NCBI GenBank assembly: GCA_023484085.1
Contig: JAMDAS010000008.1
Span: 35,946-83,028, forward strand
Reading direction: 5' to 3'
Source: Candidatus Omnitrophota bacterium
Lineage (GTDB): Bacteria; Ratteibacteria; UBA8468; B48-G9; DTJG01
Length of the DNA stretch: 47,083 nt
Part shown: piece after piece, positions 9,643 to 20,400 of the stretch
Layout of the letters: each line of letters opens with the position of its first letter
Numbering within the stretch: the stretch's first letter is position 1
Translations under genes and position numbers: made by a program
The notes under the pieces: generated by a model
Seen by the model: only the letters and a program-made list of their open reading frames with translations
What the model was told of the DNA's origin: nothing
Database searches by the model: none

Positions 9643-10830
9643 ATGAATAAGACGTCTCAGTCCCCTGTTGAGATAGTTGCAATATATTTCCCAAGCTGGC
9701 ACGTAAATGACCATTACCGGGCATGGTATGGTGAAAACTTTTGTGAATGGGAACTCGTTAAAAGTGCACGGCCGATATATCCTGGTCATCACCAACCTAA
9801 AATTCCATCATGGGGTTATTTTGATGAAAGTAATCCTGAATGGTCCAGCCGTGAAATTGACCTTGCCGCTAATCATGGAATAAACGTCTTTCTTTTTGAC
9901 TGGTACTGGTATAATGGTGTCCGGATTATGGAAGAAGCACTTGAAAAAGGTTTTCTGTGCGCACCGAATAGAAAAAGAATGAAATTTACAATTATGTGGG
10001 CAAATCATAACTGGGGTTCATGGCCTGCCATAACAGGAATTCCAGGTATGGGAAAAAGTGGAATCTGGCTGCCAATCCATCATTCAGCGAAAGACTGTGA
10101 CCGTGTTATTGATTACTGCTGCGCTCATTATTTTTCAGAATCAAATTACTGGCTTGTTGATGGGAAACCCGTTTTTGCAATTTATGACATGGCAACGTTT
10201 TCTTTACAACTCGGGGGAAATATCCGTGTAAAGGAAACACTTGAACGAATGAATGAAAGGGCAGTAAAGAATGGTTTTCCTGGTGTTTATTTTATTGCAA
10301 ACGTTGGTTGCTGCGACGATAACGTTTATTGTTGTGGCTGGAACAGAGTTCATGATGCAGGGGAAATGGGTTTTAAATGTGTATTTGCTTATAACATCGT
10401 GCGGACACCTGAGTATGAAACTCTGCCGGAAGATTTACCAATTGTTCAATACGAAGACGTCATTCAGTCTCACCTGTATGCCTGGGGGCAGATTGAAAAA
10501 GACGGTCTCCCACATTATCCTGTGGTAACATCAGGTTGTGATGTGACTCCAAGATGGCACAGGGGAATTAAACTCCCTATGGATTTTCGCTCATGGTCTT
10601 ATGAACCAATCATCGTGAATAACACACCTGAAAAATTTGGTTATTTATGCAGTCTTGCTCTCCGGCAAACACAAAAAAACCCACCCGGGCACAGGGCTGT
10701 TTTCATCAATGCATGGAATGAATGGACGGAAGGAATGTATCTTTTACCGGAAAAACGCTATGGTACTGCATATCTTGAGTCTCTCAGAAATGCCATTATC
10801 AGTGAAACTGTGGGTAAGCGTAAAATTTGA
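9643..10830 (+). CDS. WbsX/GH99-like glycan-active protein
   Basis: 'AIYFPSWHVND', 'FLFDWYWYNG', 'NWGSWPAI', 'AVFINAWNEWTEG' motifs. Confidence 0.75.
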   Translation: MNKTSQSPVEIVAIYFPSWHVNDHYRAWYGENFCEWELVKSARPIYPGHHQPKIPSWGYFDESNPEWSSREIDLAANHGINVFLFDWYWYNGVRIMEEALEKGFLCAPNRKRMKFTIMWANHNWGSWPAITGIPGMGKSGIWLPIHHSAKDCDRVIDYCCAHYFSESNYWLVDGKPVFAIYDMATFSLQLGGNIRVKETLERMNERAVKNGFPGVYFIANVGCCDDNVYCCGWNRVHDAGEMGFKCVFAYNIVRTPEYETLPEDLPIVQYEDVIQSHLYAWGQIEKDGLPHYPVVTSGCDVTPRWHRGIKLPMDFRSWSYEPIIVNNTPEKFGYLCSLALRQTQKNPPGHRAVFINAWNEWTEGMYLLPEKRYGTAYLESLRNAIISETVGKRKI

Positions 10831-10856
10831 CAATATTTACAAGTTAACTATATAAT
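10827..10856 (+). promoter_or_regulatory. P2: conserved promoter element
   Basis: TTGACA 10827-10832, N18, TATAAT 10851-10856; followed by CTGAATA-aaaa-TATGCAG dyad at 10862-10879. Confidence 0.8.
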
Positions 10857-10949
10857 AATTCCTGAATAAAAATATGCAGTTTAATCTATATGGATTCCGT
10901 ATCAAACGTTTACTAAGAATGACAAAAAAAATTAACGTGGAGGATAACC

Positions 10950-11978
10950 ATGTTTGAAATTGAATTAAAAGGGACAAGTGAAAAAATCGGGGAACAAAGA
11001 GGGAATTTATTGAAACCCGTTATTACCATTTTTATGGAATATCTTATGAAGAACAGTAATTTTGGATTTTCTGAATGTATAGACTGGGCTTTAAACTGGA
11101 AAAACAAAATTTATGAAAGTTTTCCTGAATTAGCAAAAGAAATAAAGTCTTCAGCAAAAATCTCAGGAATAGAGGAAAATCTATTGTTTGCATATAATTT
11201 TAGAGCATGGAACGCTCTTTGTAAACATCCTTCCCACCCTGATTGTTATAACATTGGTTTTTCTGATAAAAATACGGGTCCTTTGCATGGGGGAATACTT
11301 GAAGACGGAATTTCTTATATTATTGAAAAAATAACCCCGCAGGATGGGTTTGAGCATATTTCTATTTCATTGCCTGGAACTGTGTGGTGTGTCAGGGGAA
11401 TGAATGAAAGGGGATTAACCTGCGGGCAGGTTTCTGCTTTTCCCGGGTTATATACAGGAGAAAGTGATTTTATTTTTGGAACGCAGGATTATGCCAGGAG
11501 TTATTTTATTTTACGGCATATTATGCAGTATTGTGAAAACGTGGAGGAGGCAATCAGGATTTTTAAGAAATTCTCAGGTATGGGAACCTTTATGTTTGCA
11601 GACAAAAATGATAAAATCGCAGTTGTGGAAAAAGCCGGGGAATTAACAGGGGTACGTTTCTGTGAAAATGATTATATTATCAGTGGCGGGCATTATCTAT
11701 GCAAAGACCTGCTGTTAAAACTTTCCGGAAAAAACATATATCACATACCGGCTGAAGGGCACATTAAAAGGCATTATGCAATTTTCAGACTGGTAAAAGA
11801 AAATGCCACCTCTTTGAAATTGATGAAAAAAATCCTGACATCATGTAAAGAAGAAGAAGGACAATTTTGCAATGACATCACACAATGTGCAACTATAGGA
11901 ATTCCAAAAAGCGGGCAGTTTTTAGTTGCAGGACATGTTCCATGCAGGAGTGAATTCAAATCCTTTGTTTTTAAGTGA
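10950..11978 (+). CDS. C45-family (acyl-CoA:6-APA acyltransferase-like) Ntn-hydrolase
   Basis: 'GEQRGNLL', candidate nucleophile 'DCYNIGFSDKNTGPLHGGILEDG', 'MNERGLTCG'. Confidence 0.7.
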   Translation: MFEIELKGTSEKIGEQRGNLLKPVITIFMEYLMKNSNFGFSECIDWALNWKNKIYESFPELAKEIKSSAKISGIEENLLFAYNFRAWNALCKHPSHPDCYNIGFSDKNTGPLHGGILEDGISYIIEKITPQDGFEHISISLPGTVWCVRGMNERGLTCGQVSAFPGLYTGESDFIFGTQDYARSYFILRHIMQYCENVEEAIRIFKKFSGMGTFMFADKNDKIAVVEKAGELTGVRFCENDYIISGGHYLCKDLLLKLSGKNIYHIPAEGHIKRHYAIFRLVKENATSLKLMKKILTSCKEEEGQFCNDITQCATIGIPKSGQFLVAGHVPCRSEFKSFVFK

Positions 11979-11990
11979 ACAGGAGGACAG

Positions 11991-12764
11991 ATGAAATTCG
12001 GATGCTGTGGCGGAATAAATGAAATAAAAGAGATAAAATATGCAGGTGCAGATTTTATAGAACTTCCTGTAGTAACCATTGCCAATATGGATACAGATCC
12101 CTTGAAATCCATGTTGAAGGACGTTTCTATATCACCATATTCTTTTAATATTTTTCTTCCAGGTGATTTAAAAATTACAGGACCAGCCGTAGACAAAGAA
12201 AAAGTGGAAATATATGTAAATAAGGCAATGGAAAAAGTAGGTCGTTTGGGAGGGAAAATAATTGTGTTTGGAAGCGGACGGGCAAGAACATTTCCTGAAA
12301 ATTATTCTCTTGAAAAAGGAAAACAGGATATAGTCAATTTTTTAAACATAGTATCTAAATATGCTCAAAAGTTCAATATTAAAATTGCTATTGAACCGCT
12401 GAATAAAAAAGAGTCTAATATATTAAATACTACATTAGAAGCGTTGGAAATCGCACGGATATTAAATAATCCTTATATTGGTGTTTTATTTGATAATTAT
12501 CATGCAGAAATAGAAAAAGAACCTCTTTCAAATCTTGAAAAAATTGGTGATAAACTTTATCATGTTCACTTATCAAACAAGGATAGAACGGCACCAGGTG
12601 AAAAAGATTATGATTTTAAAAAACTTTTTTCTGTTTTGAAGTATATAAACTATAAAGGCGGCATTTCCATTGAAAGTTCATTTAATGATAGACCCAAAGA
12701 GTTACCCCATAGTTTGGAATATTTAAAAAACATATGGAACACCCTACTCTTTACAGCAGGGTAG
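11991..12764 (+). CDS. Sugar phosphate isomerase/epimerase (TIM barrel)
   Basis: 'IAIEPLNKKESNILNTTLEAL', 'VLFDNYHAEIE', 'HVHLSNKDR'. Confidence 0.8.
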   Translation: MKFGCCGGINEIKEIKYAGADFIELPVVTIANMDTDPLKSMLKDVSISPYSFNIFLPGDLKITGPAVDKEKVEIYVNKAMEKVGRLGGKIIVFGSGRARTFPENYSLEKGKQDIVNFLNIVSKYAQKFNIKIAIEPLNKKESNILNTTLEALEIARILNNPYIGVLFDNYHAEIEKEPLSNLEKIGDKLYHVHLSNKDRTAPGEKDYDFKKLFSVLKYINYKGGISIESSFNDRPKELPHSLEYLKNIWNTLLFTAG

Positions 12765-12776
12765 ACTCTGGTAAAC

Positions 12777-14162
12777 ATGAAAAATTTAAAACTTGGTTTT
12801 GTTCCAATAGGAAAGTTTGTATTCAGCCATACAGATGCTTTAAAGTATAAAAAACTTATTGAAAACAAACTTCAGGAATGGGGAATACAGTACGTTTCAA
12901 TTGATAGTGTAATACCTGATGGAATGATACGGGAGCAGAAACATGTTGAAGCAACTGTTGAATTTTTGAAAGAAGAAAAAATAGATGGTTTATTCATACC
13001 TCATTGTAATTTTGGAACAGAAGGAGCAGCAGGTATGCTCGCAAAAAAACTTTCTGTGCCGGTTTTATTATGGGGACCAAAGGATGAAAAGCCCTTAAAG
13101 GACGGCACAAGGTTAAGAGATACCCTTTGCGGACTTTTCGCAACAAGCAAGGTTCTGCATAAGATTGGGGTTCCTTTTACATATATTGAAAATTGTAAAA
13201 TTGAAGATAATCTTTTAAAATCCGGAATAGAAAAATTTATAAGGGTTGTTTCAGTTGTAAAAAATTTTAAAAACATACGTATTGGACAGATTGGAGGCAG
13301 AATTGATTTTTTCTGGACGACGATAATCAATGAGAGTGAATTACTTGAAAGATTTGGAGTGGAAATATTTCCAATTGATATGATTGAATTCATTGATAAA
13401 ATTAAAAATAACACAAAAAAAAGAGAAAAAGAATATAAAGAAGAAATGAACCAGACCAAAAAGGAAATAAAATTTTCCGGTTTTGAAAATGAAGAATCAA
13501 TTTTAAATCTTTTCTCCATGAGAGACGTAATGCTTGATATTGCAAAAGAAGAAGGAATAACCGCATATGCAGTTCAATCTTTTATGAGTATCTGTAAACA
13601 ATTGGGTGGAATGGTTGAATTTGCAACAGCAATGGTTGGGGATAAGGGAATCCCTGTCGCCTGTGAAACAGACATTCATGGAGCAATAAGCTCTATTTTG
13701 CTTCAGTCTGCCTCCTTAAACAGGGAAATGGTTTTTGTTGCTGATTTGACTGTAAGACATCCTGAAAATGACAATGGCGTTTTATTGTGGCATTGTTCTT
13801 CTCCTCTTTCAATGAAAAACAAAACAGATAAAGGAAAAGTTTCCAATCATTGGATATTGCCCGGCATTCCATCAGGTTCCTGCCATTGGAAATTAAAAAG
13901 CGGTAATATTACTGTCTTAAGATTTGATGGGGATAATAAAGAGTATAGAATAATTTCAGGGGAGGGAAAAACAATTCCGGGCCCATATACTCAAAATGTC
14001 TATGTTTGGATAGAAGTTAAAAACTGGACTGAATGGGAAAGAAAATTTATTGAAGGGCCTTACATTCATCATGTTGCTTCCAACTACGGAAAATACTCAT
14101 CAATTATTGAAGAAAGTATAAAGTATTTACCTGGCAATATAAAATTTGAAAATTTAACTTAA
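12777..14162 (+). CDS. L-fucose/L-arabinose isomerase-family protein
   Basis: 'DGLFIPHCNFGTEGA', 'AVQSFMSICKQLGGM', 'PVACETDIHGAISS', 'WHCSSPLS' typical of the FucI/AraA-like fold. Confidence 0.7.
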   Translation: MKNLKLGFVPIGKFVFSHTDALKYKKLIENKLQEWGIQYVSIDSVIPDGMIREQKHVEATVEFLKEEKIDGLFIPHCNFGTEGAAGMLAKKLSVPVLLWGPKDEKPLKDGTRLRDTLCGLFATSKVLHKIGVPFTYIENCKIEDNLLKSGIEKFIRVVSVVKNFKNIRIGQIGGRIDFFWTTIINESELLERFGVEIFPIDMIEFIDKIKNNTKKREKEYKEEMNQTKKEIKFSGFENEESILNLFSMRDVMLDIAKEEGITAYAVQSFMSICKQLGGMVEFATAMVGDKGIPVACETDIHGAISSILLQSASLNREMVFVADLTVRHPENDNGVLLWHCSSPLSMKNKTDKGKVSNHWILPGIPSGSCHWKLKSGNITVLRFDGDNKEYRIISGEGKTIPGPYTQNVYVWIEVKNWTEWERKFIEGPYIHHVASNYGKYSSIIEESIKYLPGNIKFENLT

Positions 14163-14180
14163 TCGCCAAGAAGTCTCTGT

Positions 14181-14210
14181 TTGACAGGTTGAGGTAGTTT
14201 ACCTTAAAAA
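14181..14210 (+). promoter_or_regulatory. P5: decayed copy of the P1-P4 promoter element
   Basis: TTGACA 14181-14186, N18, TAAAAA; AGTT at the same offset (+15) as in P1-P4; internal AGGTA-gtt-TACCT dyad. Confidence 0.45.
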
Positions 14211-14222
14211 TGAATAAAATTT

Positions 14223-14257
14223 AACTTCTAATCAGGGATTCCGTAATAACACAGTGA
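14223..14257 (+). pseudogene. Relic of the 3' end of a regulator gene like 8489-9616
   Basis: 29/35 nt identical to regulator gene end 9582-9616 (aactt.t.atcagggattc.gtaataa....gtga), now frame-disrupted. Confidence 0.6.
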
Positions 14258-17200
14258 AAAAACACATTGTTCTGGCCGGTGCGCCGATATTCATTCCCAG
14301 GAAGTCCCATCATCTTATAATTTTGGCTGCAAGAGAGCTGGCGCGTTATCTTGAAATAATAACCGGTAAAAAAAGTCAGCTCGTCCACCAACTTCCAACC
14401 ACTGGAACAGCCTTGATTATAAACGATGGTACATCCAATATACCGGACGTTGATGACAAAACAAAATTCACTAACAGGGAAAGTTTTAGAATTTATACAG
14501 GTAAGAGAAAATCACTTGAGCATGTGGTGATTTCTACAGGACAACCCAAAAGCTGTCTCTGGGGATGTTATTCATTATTAGAGAAATTAGGAGTGGGATT
14601 CTATTTAGGTGGAGATACATTCCCTGACAAACGGACTGATGCAATATTACCATCTGATTTTGACGTGACAAGTTTCCCTGCTTTCCCGGTTCGCGGAAAT
14701 CTGCTACATGACAATACTTTGGTTGGAATTACCACGTGGGGACTATCCGATTGGAAGTCATACCTCAATCAACTTGTCAGGATGCGTTGCAACACGCTTA
14801 TGCTCATTTCCTATAACAATGACTATGAACCATGGGATGGAAGCATACCCGATGAACCACCACCTAAACCGATTATGTCCACCCTGACAAAGCCATGGGG
14901 AGCAGGGGCAGCGCTTCCTACTTCACAATTTTCCTTTGGAACAGGTGATTTCTTTGAAGAAAAAATTTTCTCCAGTCCTGCTGGTGAAACATTGAAAGAC
15001 CCGCTCCTTCAGCGCCAAGAAACCATCCGGGTGTTTACAGAGGCTATTGATTATGCACGGTTCTGCGGAGTAGACGTTGCTGCCGGACTGATTACTCCTG
15101 TGGGAGACGTGAATAATCCGACTGACCCAACCATTCCTGCAGTACAAGAACGTTTTAAAACACGCCTGCGACGGTATGTTTCCCACTTTCCAAAGCTTAC
15201 CTATTTTGTCCTGTGCGACCACGAATCAGCAGGCTGTTCCGGTACTGCTTTGCCAACATCCGTAGAAGCGCGTAACTTGTACGATAGAGAATACAATATA
15301 TTTGCTTATCTCGGCAATCCGCGCCGGATATGGGAAGCAATCAGGTTTAAACAGTTTGCCCTGATGACGTATAAGGTATTGCAGGAGGTTGCTCCCCGGA
15401 TGCGACTGATTTTGACCAGTTGGGGCGGGGACAGGTGGATGCGTTTTGCGGATTACTGTCTTGGTTACGATAAAACTCTGCCGGATGAGGTGATTTTTTC
15501 CTGTTTTGAATACGATGCTTCTTTATCAACCACAGTCAGTGACGTATGGGGAAAACTCCCACAAAACCGTGAACGCTGGGCTATTCCATGGGTTGAAGTG
15601 GATGGGTCTGACCTCTGGTCTCCACAGCCAAACGTGGAATCTCTTCGTCATTTGTGTCCTGATGCCCTTAGGAAAGGGTGCCAGGGACTTTTAACCATGC
15701 AATGGCGAACCCGTGACATGGAAGAGGAAACAACCTATGCGGCTCGTTTTGCATGGGATACTTCTTTAACGGCTGAAAAGTTCTATCATCAGTTTGCTTC
15801 GGATGCATTCGGACCAGAACATGCGGATATGATGGCTAAACGTTTATTGCAATTACAACGTCTTGGTGAACGCTGGACAGGCGTACATGGAACCCCTGAA
15901 ATCGGAGAAATGGTTTTCACCGGTTACCAGCCGCACATACCTTTTGAATTCAATAGTACCGTACCTGACTATCTTCTTACTTTTGCTAAACATGCCGTTG
16001 AAGCACTGTCAAAACCATTCATAGCTAAGGGACGGATACCTGCAGGTACGGATGTCGCTTTTTTTCAGCAACAATTCAACCATGACAACAAAAAAAAGAC
16101 ATTGTTAAACGTTAACTGGATTGGAGTTCCGGAATTTAAAGAAATATGCGAACGTTTACAGCGACTTCATAGAGAGAACAACACGGAACGTTTACGGGCT
16201 GAGATAAAAACAATGATTGAGCTTGCCTTTGAGGCTCGCTCTAAACTTATTCTGCAGGGAATGACACCGGAACAGTTTTCTGCGGTGGATATGTTTTGGC
16301 TTATAGCGCATCATCTGTCCCGCAATGCAGGTATGTCAGACCACATGCAAACGTTACAATATATCAGAGCGGATTTACAAAATGTTGGCAATTCATTGGT
16401 ATCTGCAGGGCGTCTGAGAAGTATGGAACGTATGAATTATCTTGCTGCAACCATTGATTTTGCTACACACTATGACGGGACTGCAGTATTATTAGCATTT
16501 GGTGAAACGGTTCCATCCGCTTTACAGAAATGTGAACGTTACCGGCACTTAAGTGATAATACGTCTGCTGAAAAAACGGCTGCCAGAGCATACGAACGGC
16601 TTATCTCAGCAGGAATGCAGGATGCCGTCATTGCTCTTACCCGTAAACTCACGACACGCTGTGCATTTGGCGTTCTTGCAACAGTTAACATCAAACCTGT
16701 AGCAGCATACTGGAAGTTCATTGAACGTCTTGAATCATTTATGCCTGCATGCCCGCCGCGTGAAATTGAATTTTCTATGGATGAAAAAACCTTTCTTCTC
16801 AGCTGGAGAACGGTATCAAAGGGTTCTTCCCTCAACACACCAGTCTCTTTCCACGTATATAGAACCGACGTTATTTCCGGAACACACAAACGTCTCACGC
16901 CTAAACCAATACATCAGCCTGTTTTTATTGATAAACCCTGTATTGACGGACATTATCTTTATACTGTTACTGCCATTGCGGGAAATGGATGGGAAAGTCC
17001 GCACTCGCACCCTGTGGACGTCTATTTCTGTCCGCCAATGATTGTTGCTCCCAAACCGGTTTCCATTCTTGAAGCAAACAGCTCTGTGCGTATCCGCGCG
17101 ACTGTAGTAACTCATCAACAGATAAAAAACGTCCGGCTACATTACAAAACCTCTGACAGATGGCATTATGTAAATATGATACGGAGATTTCGTAATTCGT

Positions 17201-17340
17201 ATGAATCGTTTATCCCTGGTAAATTTGTTAAACCGGGTTCCTTGTTTTTCTTTGTATCAGCCACAGACATATCTCAACAAACAACTTATTGGCCGGAAAC
17301 TGCACTACTTGGGCAGACATGGTCTGCAACTGTGCTGTAA
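14254..17340 (+). CDS. Alpha-glucuronidase-like (GH67/GH115 or DUF4838-type) glycoside hydrolase with C-terminal FN3-like region
   Basis: N-term 'AARELARYLEIITGKK..', 'CLWGCYSLLEKLGVGFYLGGDTFP', 'FPAFPVRGNLL'; GTG start. Confidence 0.65.
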   Translation: MKKHIVLAGAPIFIPRKSHHLIILAARELARYLEIITGKKSQLVHQLPTTGTALIINDGTSNIPDVDDKTKFTNRESFRIYTGKRKSLEHVVISTGQPKSCLWGCYSLLEKLGVGFYLGGDTFPDKRTDAILPSDFDVTSFPAFPVRGNLLHDNTLVGITTWGLSDWKSYLNQLVRMRCNTLMLISYNNDYEPWDGSIPDEPPPKPIMSTLTKPWGAGAALPTSQFSFGTGDFFEEKIFSSPAGETLKDPLLQRQETIRVFTEAIDYARFCGVDVAAGLITPVGDVNNPTDPTIPAVQERFKTRLRRYVSHFPKLTYFVLCDHESAGCSGTALPTSVEARNLYDREYNIFAYLGNPRRIWEAIRFKQFALMTYKVLQEVAPRMRLILTSWGGDRWMRFADYCLGYDKTLPDEVIFSCFEYDASLSTTVSDVWGKLPQNRERWAIPWVEVDGSDLWSPQPNVESLRHLCPDALRKGCQGLLTMQWRTRDMEEETTYAARFAWDTSLTAEKFYHQFASDAFGPEHADMMAKRLLQLQRLGERWTGVHGTPEIGEMVFTGYQPHIPFEFNSTVPDYLLTFAKHAVEALSKPFIAKGRIPAGTDVAFFQQQFNHDNKKKTLLNVNWIGVPEFKEICERLQRLHRENNTERLRAEIKTMIELAFEARSKLILQGMTPEQFSAVDMFWLIAHHLSRNAGMSDHMQTLQYIRADLQNVGNSLVSAGRLRSMERMNYLAATIDFATHYDGTAVLLAFGETVPSALQKCERYRHLSDNTSAEKTAARAYERLISAGMQDAVIALTRKLTTRCAFGVLATVNIKPVAAYWKFIERLESFMPACPPREIEFSMDEKTFLLSWRTVSKGSSLNTPVSFHVYRTDVISGTHKRLTPKPIHQPVFIDKPCIDGHYLYTVTAIAGNGWESPHSHPVDVYFCPPMIVAPKPVSILEANSSVRIRATVVTHQQIKNVRLHYKTSDRWHYVNMIRRFRNSYESFIPGKFVKPGSLFFFVSATDISQQTTYWPETALLGQTWSATVL

Positions 17341-17402
17341 AGAATTTTTCACTGACTTAAGGAAATAAAAGACCTGCTGAAATTTATTATGAAAATAAAA
17401 AT

Positions 17403-17432
17403 TTGACAAAATTTATAAGTTAACTATATAAT
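17403..17432 (+). promoter_or_regulatory. P3: conserved promoter element
   Basis: TTGACAAAATTTATAAGTTAACTATATAAT. Confidence 0.85.
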
Positions 17433-17435
17433 TAT

Positions 17436-17451
17436 TCGTAAATATTTACGA
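17436..17451. promoter_or_regulatory. Perfect 16-bp palindrome just downstream of P3; candidate operator
   Basis: TCGTAAATATTTACGA. Confidence 0.75.
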
Positions 17452-17477
17452 TAACCACACTATATACGGAGGATAAA

Positions 17478-20400
17478 ATGAAAACCCGTGTTATTATGTT
17501 CGTTATCTGCATCATCGCTGCGGCTGTTTTCTGCCGCTCAGCGGCAGCGCTGGATTCCGGAGACCTGCTGTTTTATGTTTCCTTCAAACACGGCCTGAAA
17601 GCCGAATTCGCACGGGGTTCCGCTACGCCAGCAAAAATGCCGTCTGACGTATCCAGACGCATCGTGAAAGGTGTGATAAAAAAAGGCTGGCTCTTCGGCG
17701 GAAAAAACAGCGGAATTGACTATTACAGCGGAAATAAAGGCGGAAGGGCATGTAAAGAAATGTATGGCCAGAAAGCCAACATCTTCGGTGATTCCGGAAC
17801 CGTGGCGTTCTGGCTCAAACCGCTTCCCAACACCAATAACATGGAAGAGCATTTCTTTGAGATGTGGCCCATTCACGTTGTCCGGGATGCCTACGGTGGT
17901 TATCAGTACAACTATAACAAAAAAAGTGGCTATCTATATGATGGTTCCGTAGAACCTAACCACTGGATTTTTTTAGCTCTGACCTGGCGCAAGGGTGAGG
18001 CGCGCGCCTATTTCAACGGTCGTCTTTCAGGTATTTCCACAGGAACAGGTGTTCTTTCTATTACGCCGGAAAAGTTTGAAATCGCCTTGCAGGGGTTAAC
18101 CTGGATGCCTTTTCAGACAAAAAAATTTGAGGATGACGTGGTAATAAGTGAGTTCCAGATATTCCGCCGGCCCCTGACAGGTGAAGAAATACGCAGTCTT
18201 TTTGAGCGGGGCCACGTGACAACCAGTCAGCAACTCGGTAACATGCCAAACGCCTTTGTTAACAAGCCTCAACGGGCTTTTGTGCCAGCGGTTGTTGCTG
18301 CACCACTGTTGCCGGCACAGGATTCGTCTACCAGTGGTTTTCCTAATCTGACAGACATGCCGGCTCAGGGCTGCTTTATAGAACGACGGGTTGGTGTGCT
18401 GGACAAAGACCCCACACTGGTAAGATTCGCCTGCGATACCAAAAATCTCTACATTTCATTTGTCTGTCCTGTTGATAAGTCCATCCAAAAATACCCTGTC
18501 TGGTACCCGACCGGTGAGTTTCTTGCCGGGGTACTGACACGGGATGGCAACGTCGCATCCGATGACAACATTGAGTTTATGTTTCACTCCAAAGACGGCC
18601 ATATTTACCAATATCTGCTTAATGCCAAAGGCGTTCTTTACGACAGTAAAGATGGCAACAAGTCATGGAACTCGGCAGGCAGGTTTTACGCACGTTCAGA
18701 CTTCAATGCATGGACCGGCGAATGCACGATACCTCTATCTGAACTGGGGGCGGTTCCCGGAGACATAATTGATTTCAACGTCCTGCGTTCATGGAAACTA
18801 TTCTCGTCATCGCAAAATGCCCTGTGCACGGACCCGCAGAGCCATCCTGACTGGGGGAAACTGCTTTTGGGCTCGCCCGCGTGCGCGTCCATAGAATCGG
18901 CAGGCAAACCACAAAACGGCAACATTGACCTGCATGGTTCCATTTCGGGTCCGGCTGGGGAATATACGGTTTCAGTTCTCGGCAAGGGCTATGGCCATAA
19001 GTTCAATCTGGAACAGAAGGTCAAAATATGGTCTGCTCCGATTAATTTCAAACTTATGCGCAAACTGGAAAAACCAGGCGACATGGCATTAGCCGTGGAA
19101 ATCAAAAATCCTGCCGGCAGCGTTTTGCTTGCGCGAACTATTCCGTTTGTTTTCGTGCCTTCGGTGACAGTTAACCTGGCGGACTACCCAGGATGGGGCA
19201 AACTTGACGTAACGGTTACGCCCATGTCAAGGACCGGGGTAAGTGCTGAGGTCTCGCTCATCAAGAATGGTTCAACTGCCGCAATCCAAAAAATATCCGA
19301 GTTCAAAAACCCTGCCGTTACCATTCGGTTCAACACAAAAAACTTATCCATTGGTCAATATACCGTTGTTGTCAGGCTGTTTAAAGATGGACGGCAGATT
19401 GATGAGTACAGCCGGCCATACAAGAAAGAACCTTTGCCGGCATGGTATCACAACACCATCGGCATCACTGCTGCTGTGCCCAAACCATGGATCAACATGC
19501 AAACGTCCGGCAGCCATATATTCTGCCTGCTGAAAGAGACGTCGTTCAACCATACTCTTTTTCCGTCTTCGATTGTTTCCAATGGCCAACCGCTTCTGGC
19601 AGGACCGGTGCGGCTTTTGGTGAAAACCGCGGCTGGCAAACGGGTGATAACCGCGGCTTCTTCATTCCGGATAATAGGCAGAACCCGGCGCAGCGTCTCA
19701 TGGATAAGTACAGGCCAAGATGGCAATCTTTCCGTGCGCGTCAATGGCCGGGTGTCGTTTGACGGATTTACATGGATGAAAATAACGTTTGCAGGGGAGA
19801 CCGTAGAACATCTGACCATAGAAATTCCCCTTAACCGCAAGACATCGGAGATGACCTCCATAGATGGACCTGCTCTGGTCACGAACCGGCAGTGGAAAAC
19901 CGTTTATGCGGGCTATTGGTTCGGCAATGAAAAAGCCGGATTTGAGTACTGGTGGCAGGACCAGCGTGGATGGGTAACAAACGGTGAGCAGGTCACCATC
20001 ACGGCTTCACCAAAAGAAGTGACAATTGATTTGCCTGTGATTCAGAAAACGACAAATTTGCAGAAATCGCGCACAATCACGTTCGGTTGGACGTCCACAC
20101 CCTACAAACCAATAAGAAAAGACTGGCGGACAATAATGTTGTACCGGGGAGTCAATTACTATGCAGGTGACTGGACTTTTGCCATGCCCAATTATCCCAA
20201 ACCCACGTTGCCGCCGGAGCAATATAAACAAATGGCTGAAGACATGAAGAAACCATATTTTCCCATTCAACTGTGGTATGCATTCGGCCCATACATGTGG
20301 GTGGGTTCACCGGAATACGCAAAGTGGTGGCGCGAATGGCAGTTTACTCCTTCGCAGCTGACGCCGCCGGACCCGAACAGCAAGGATTGGGGACCTGCGA

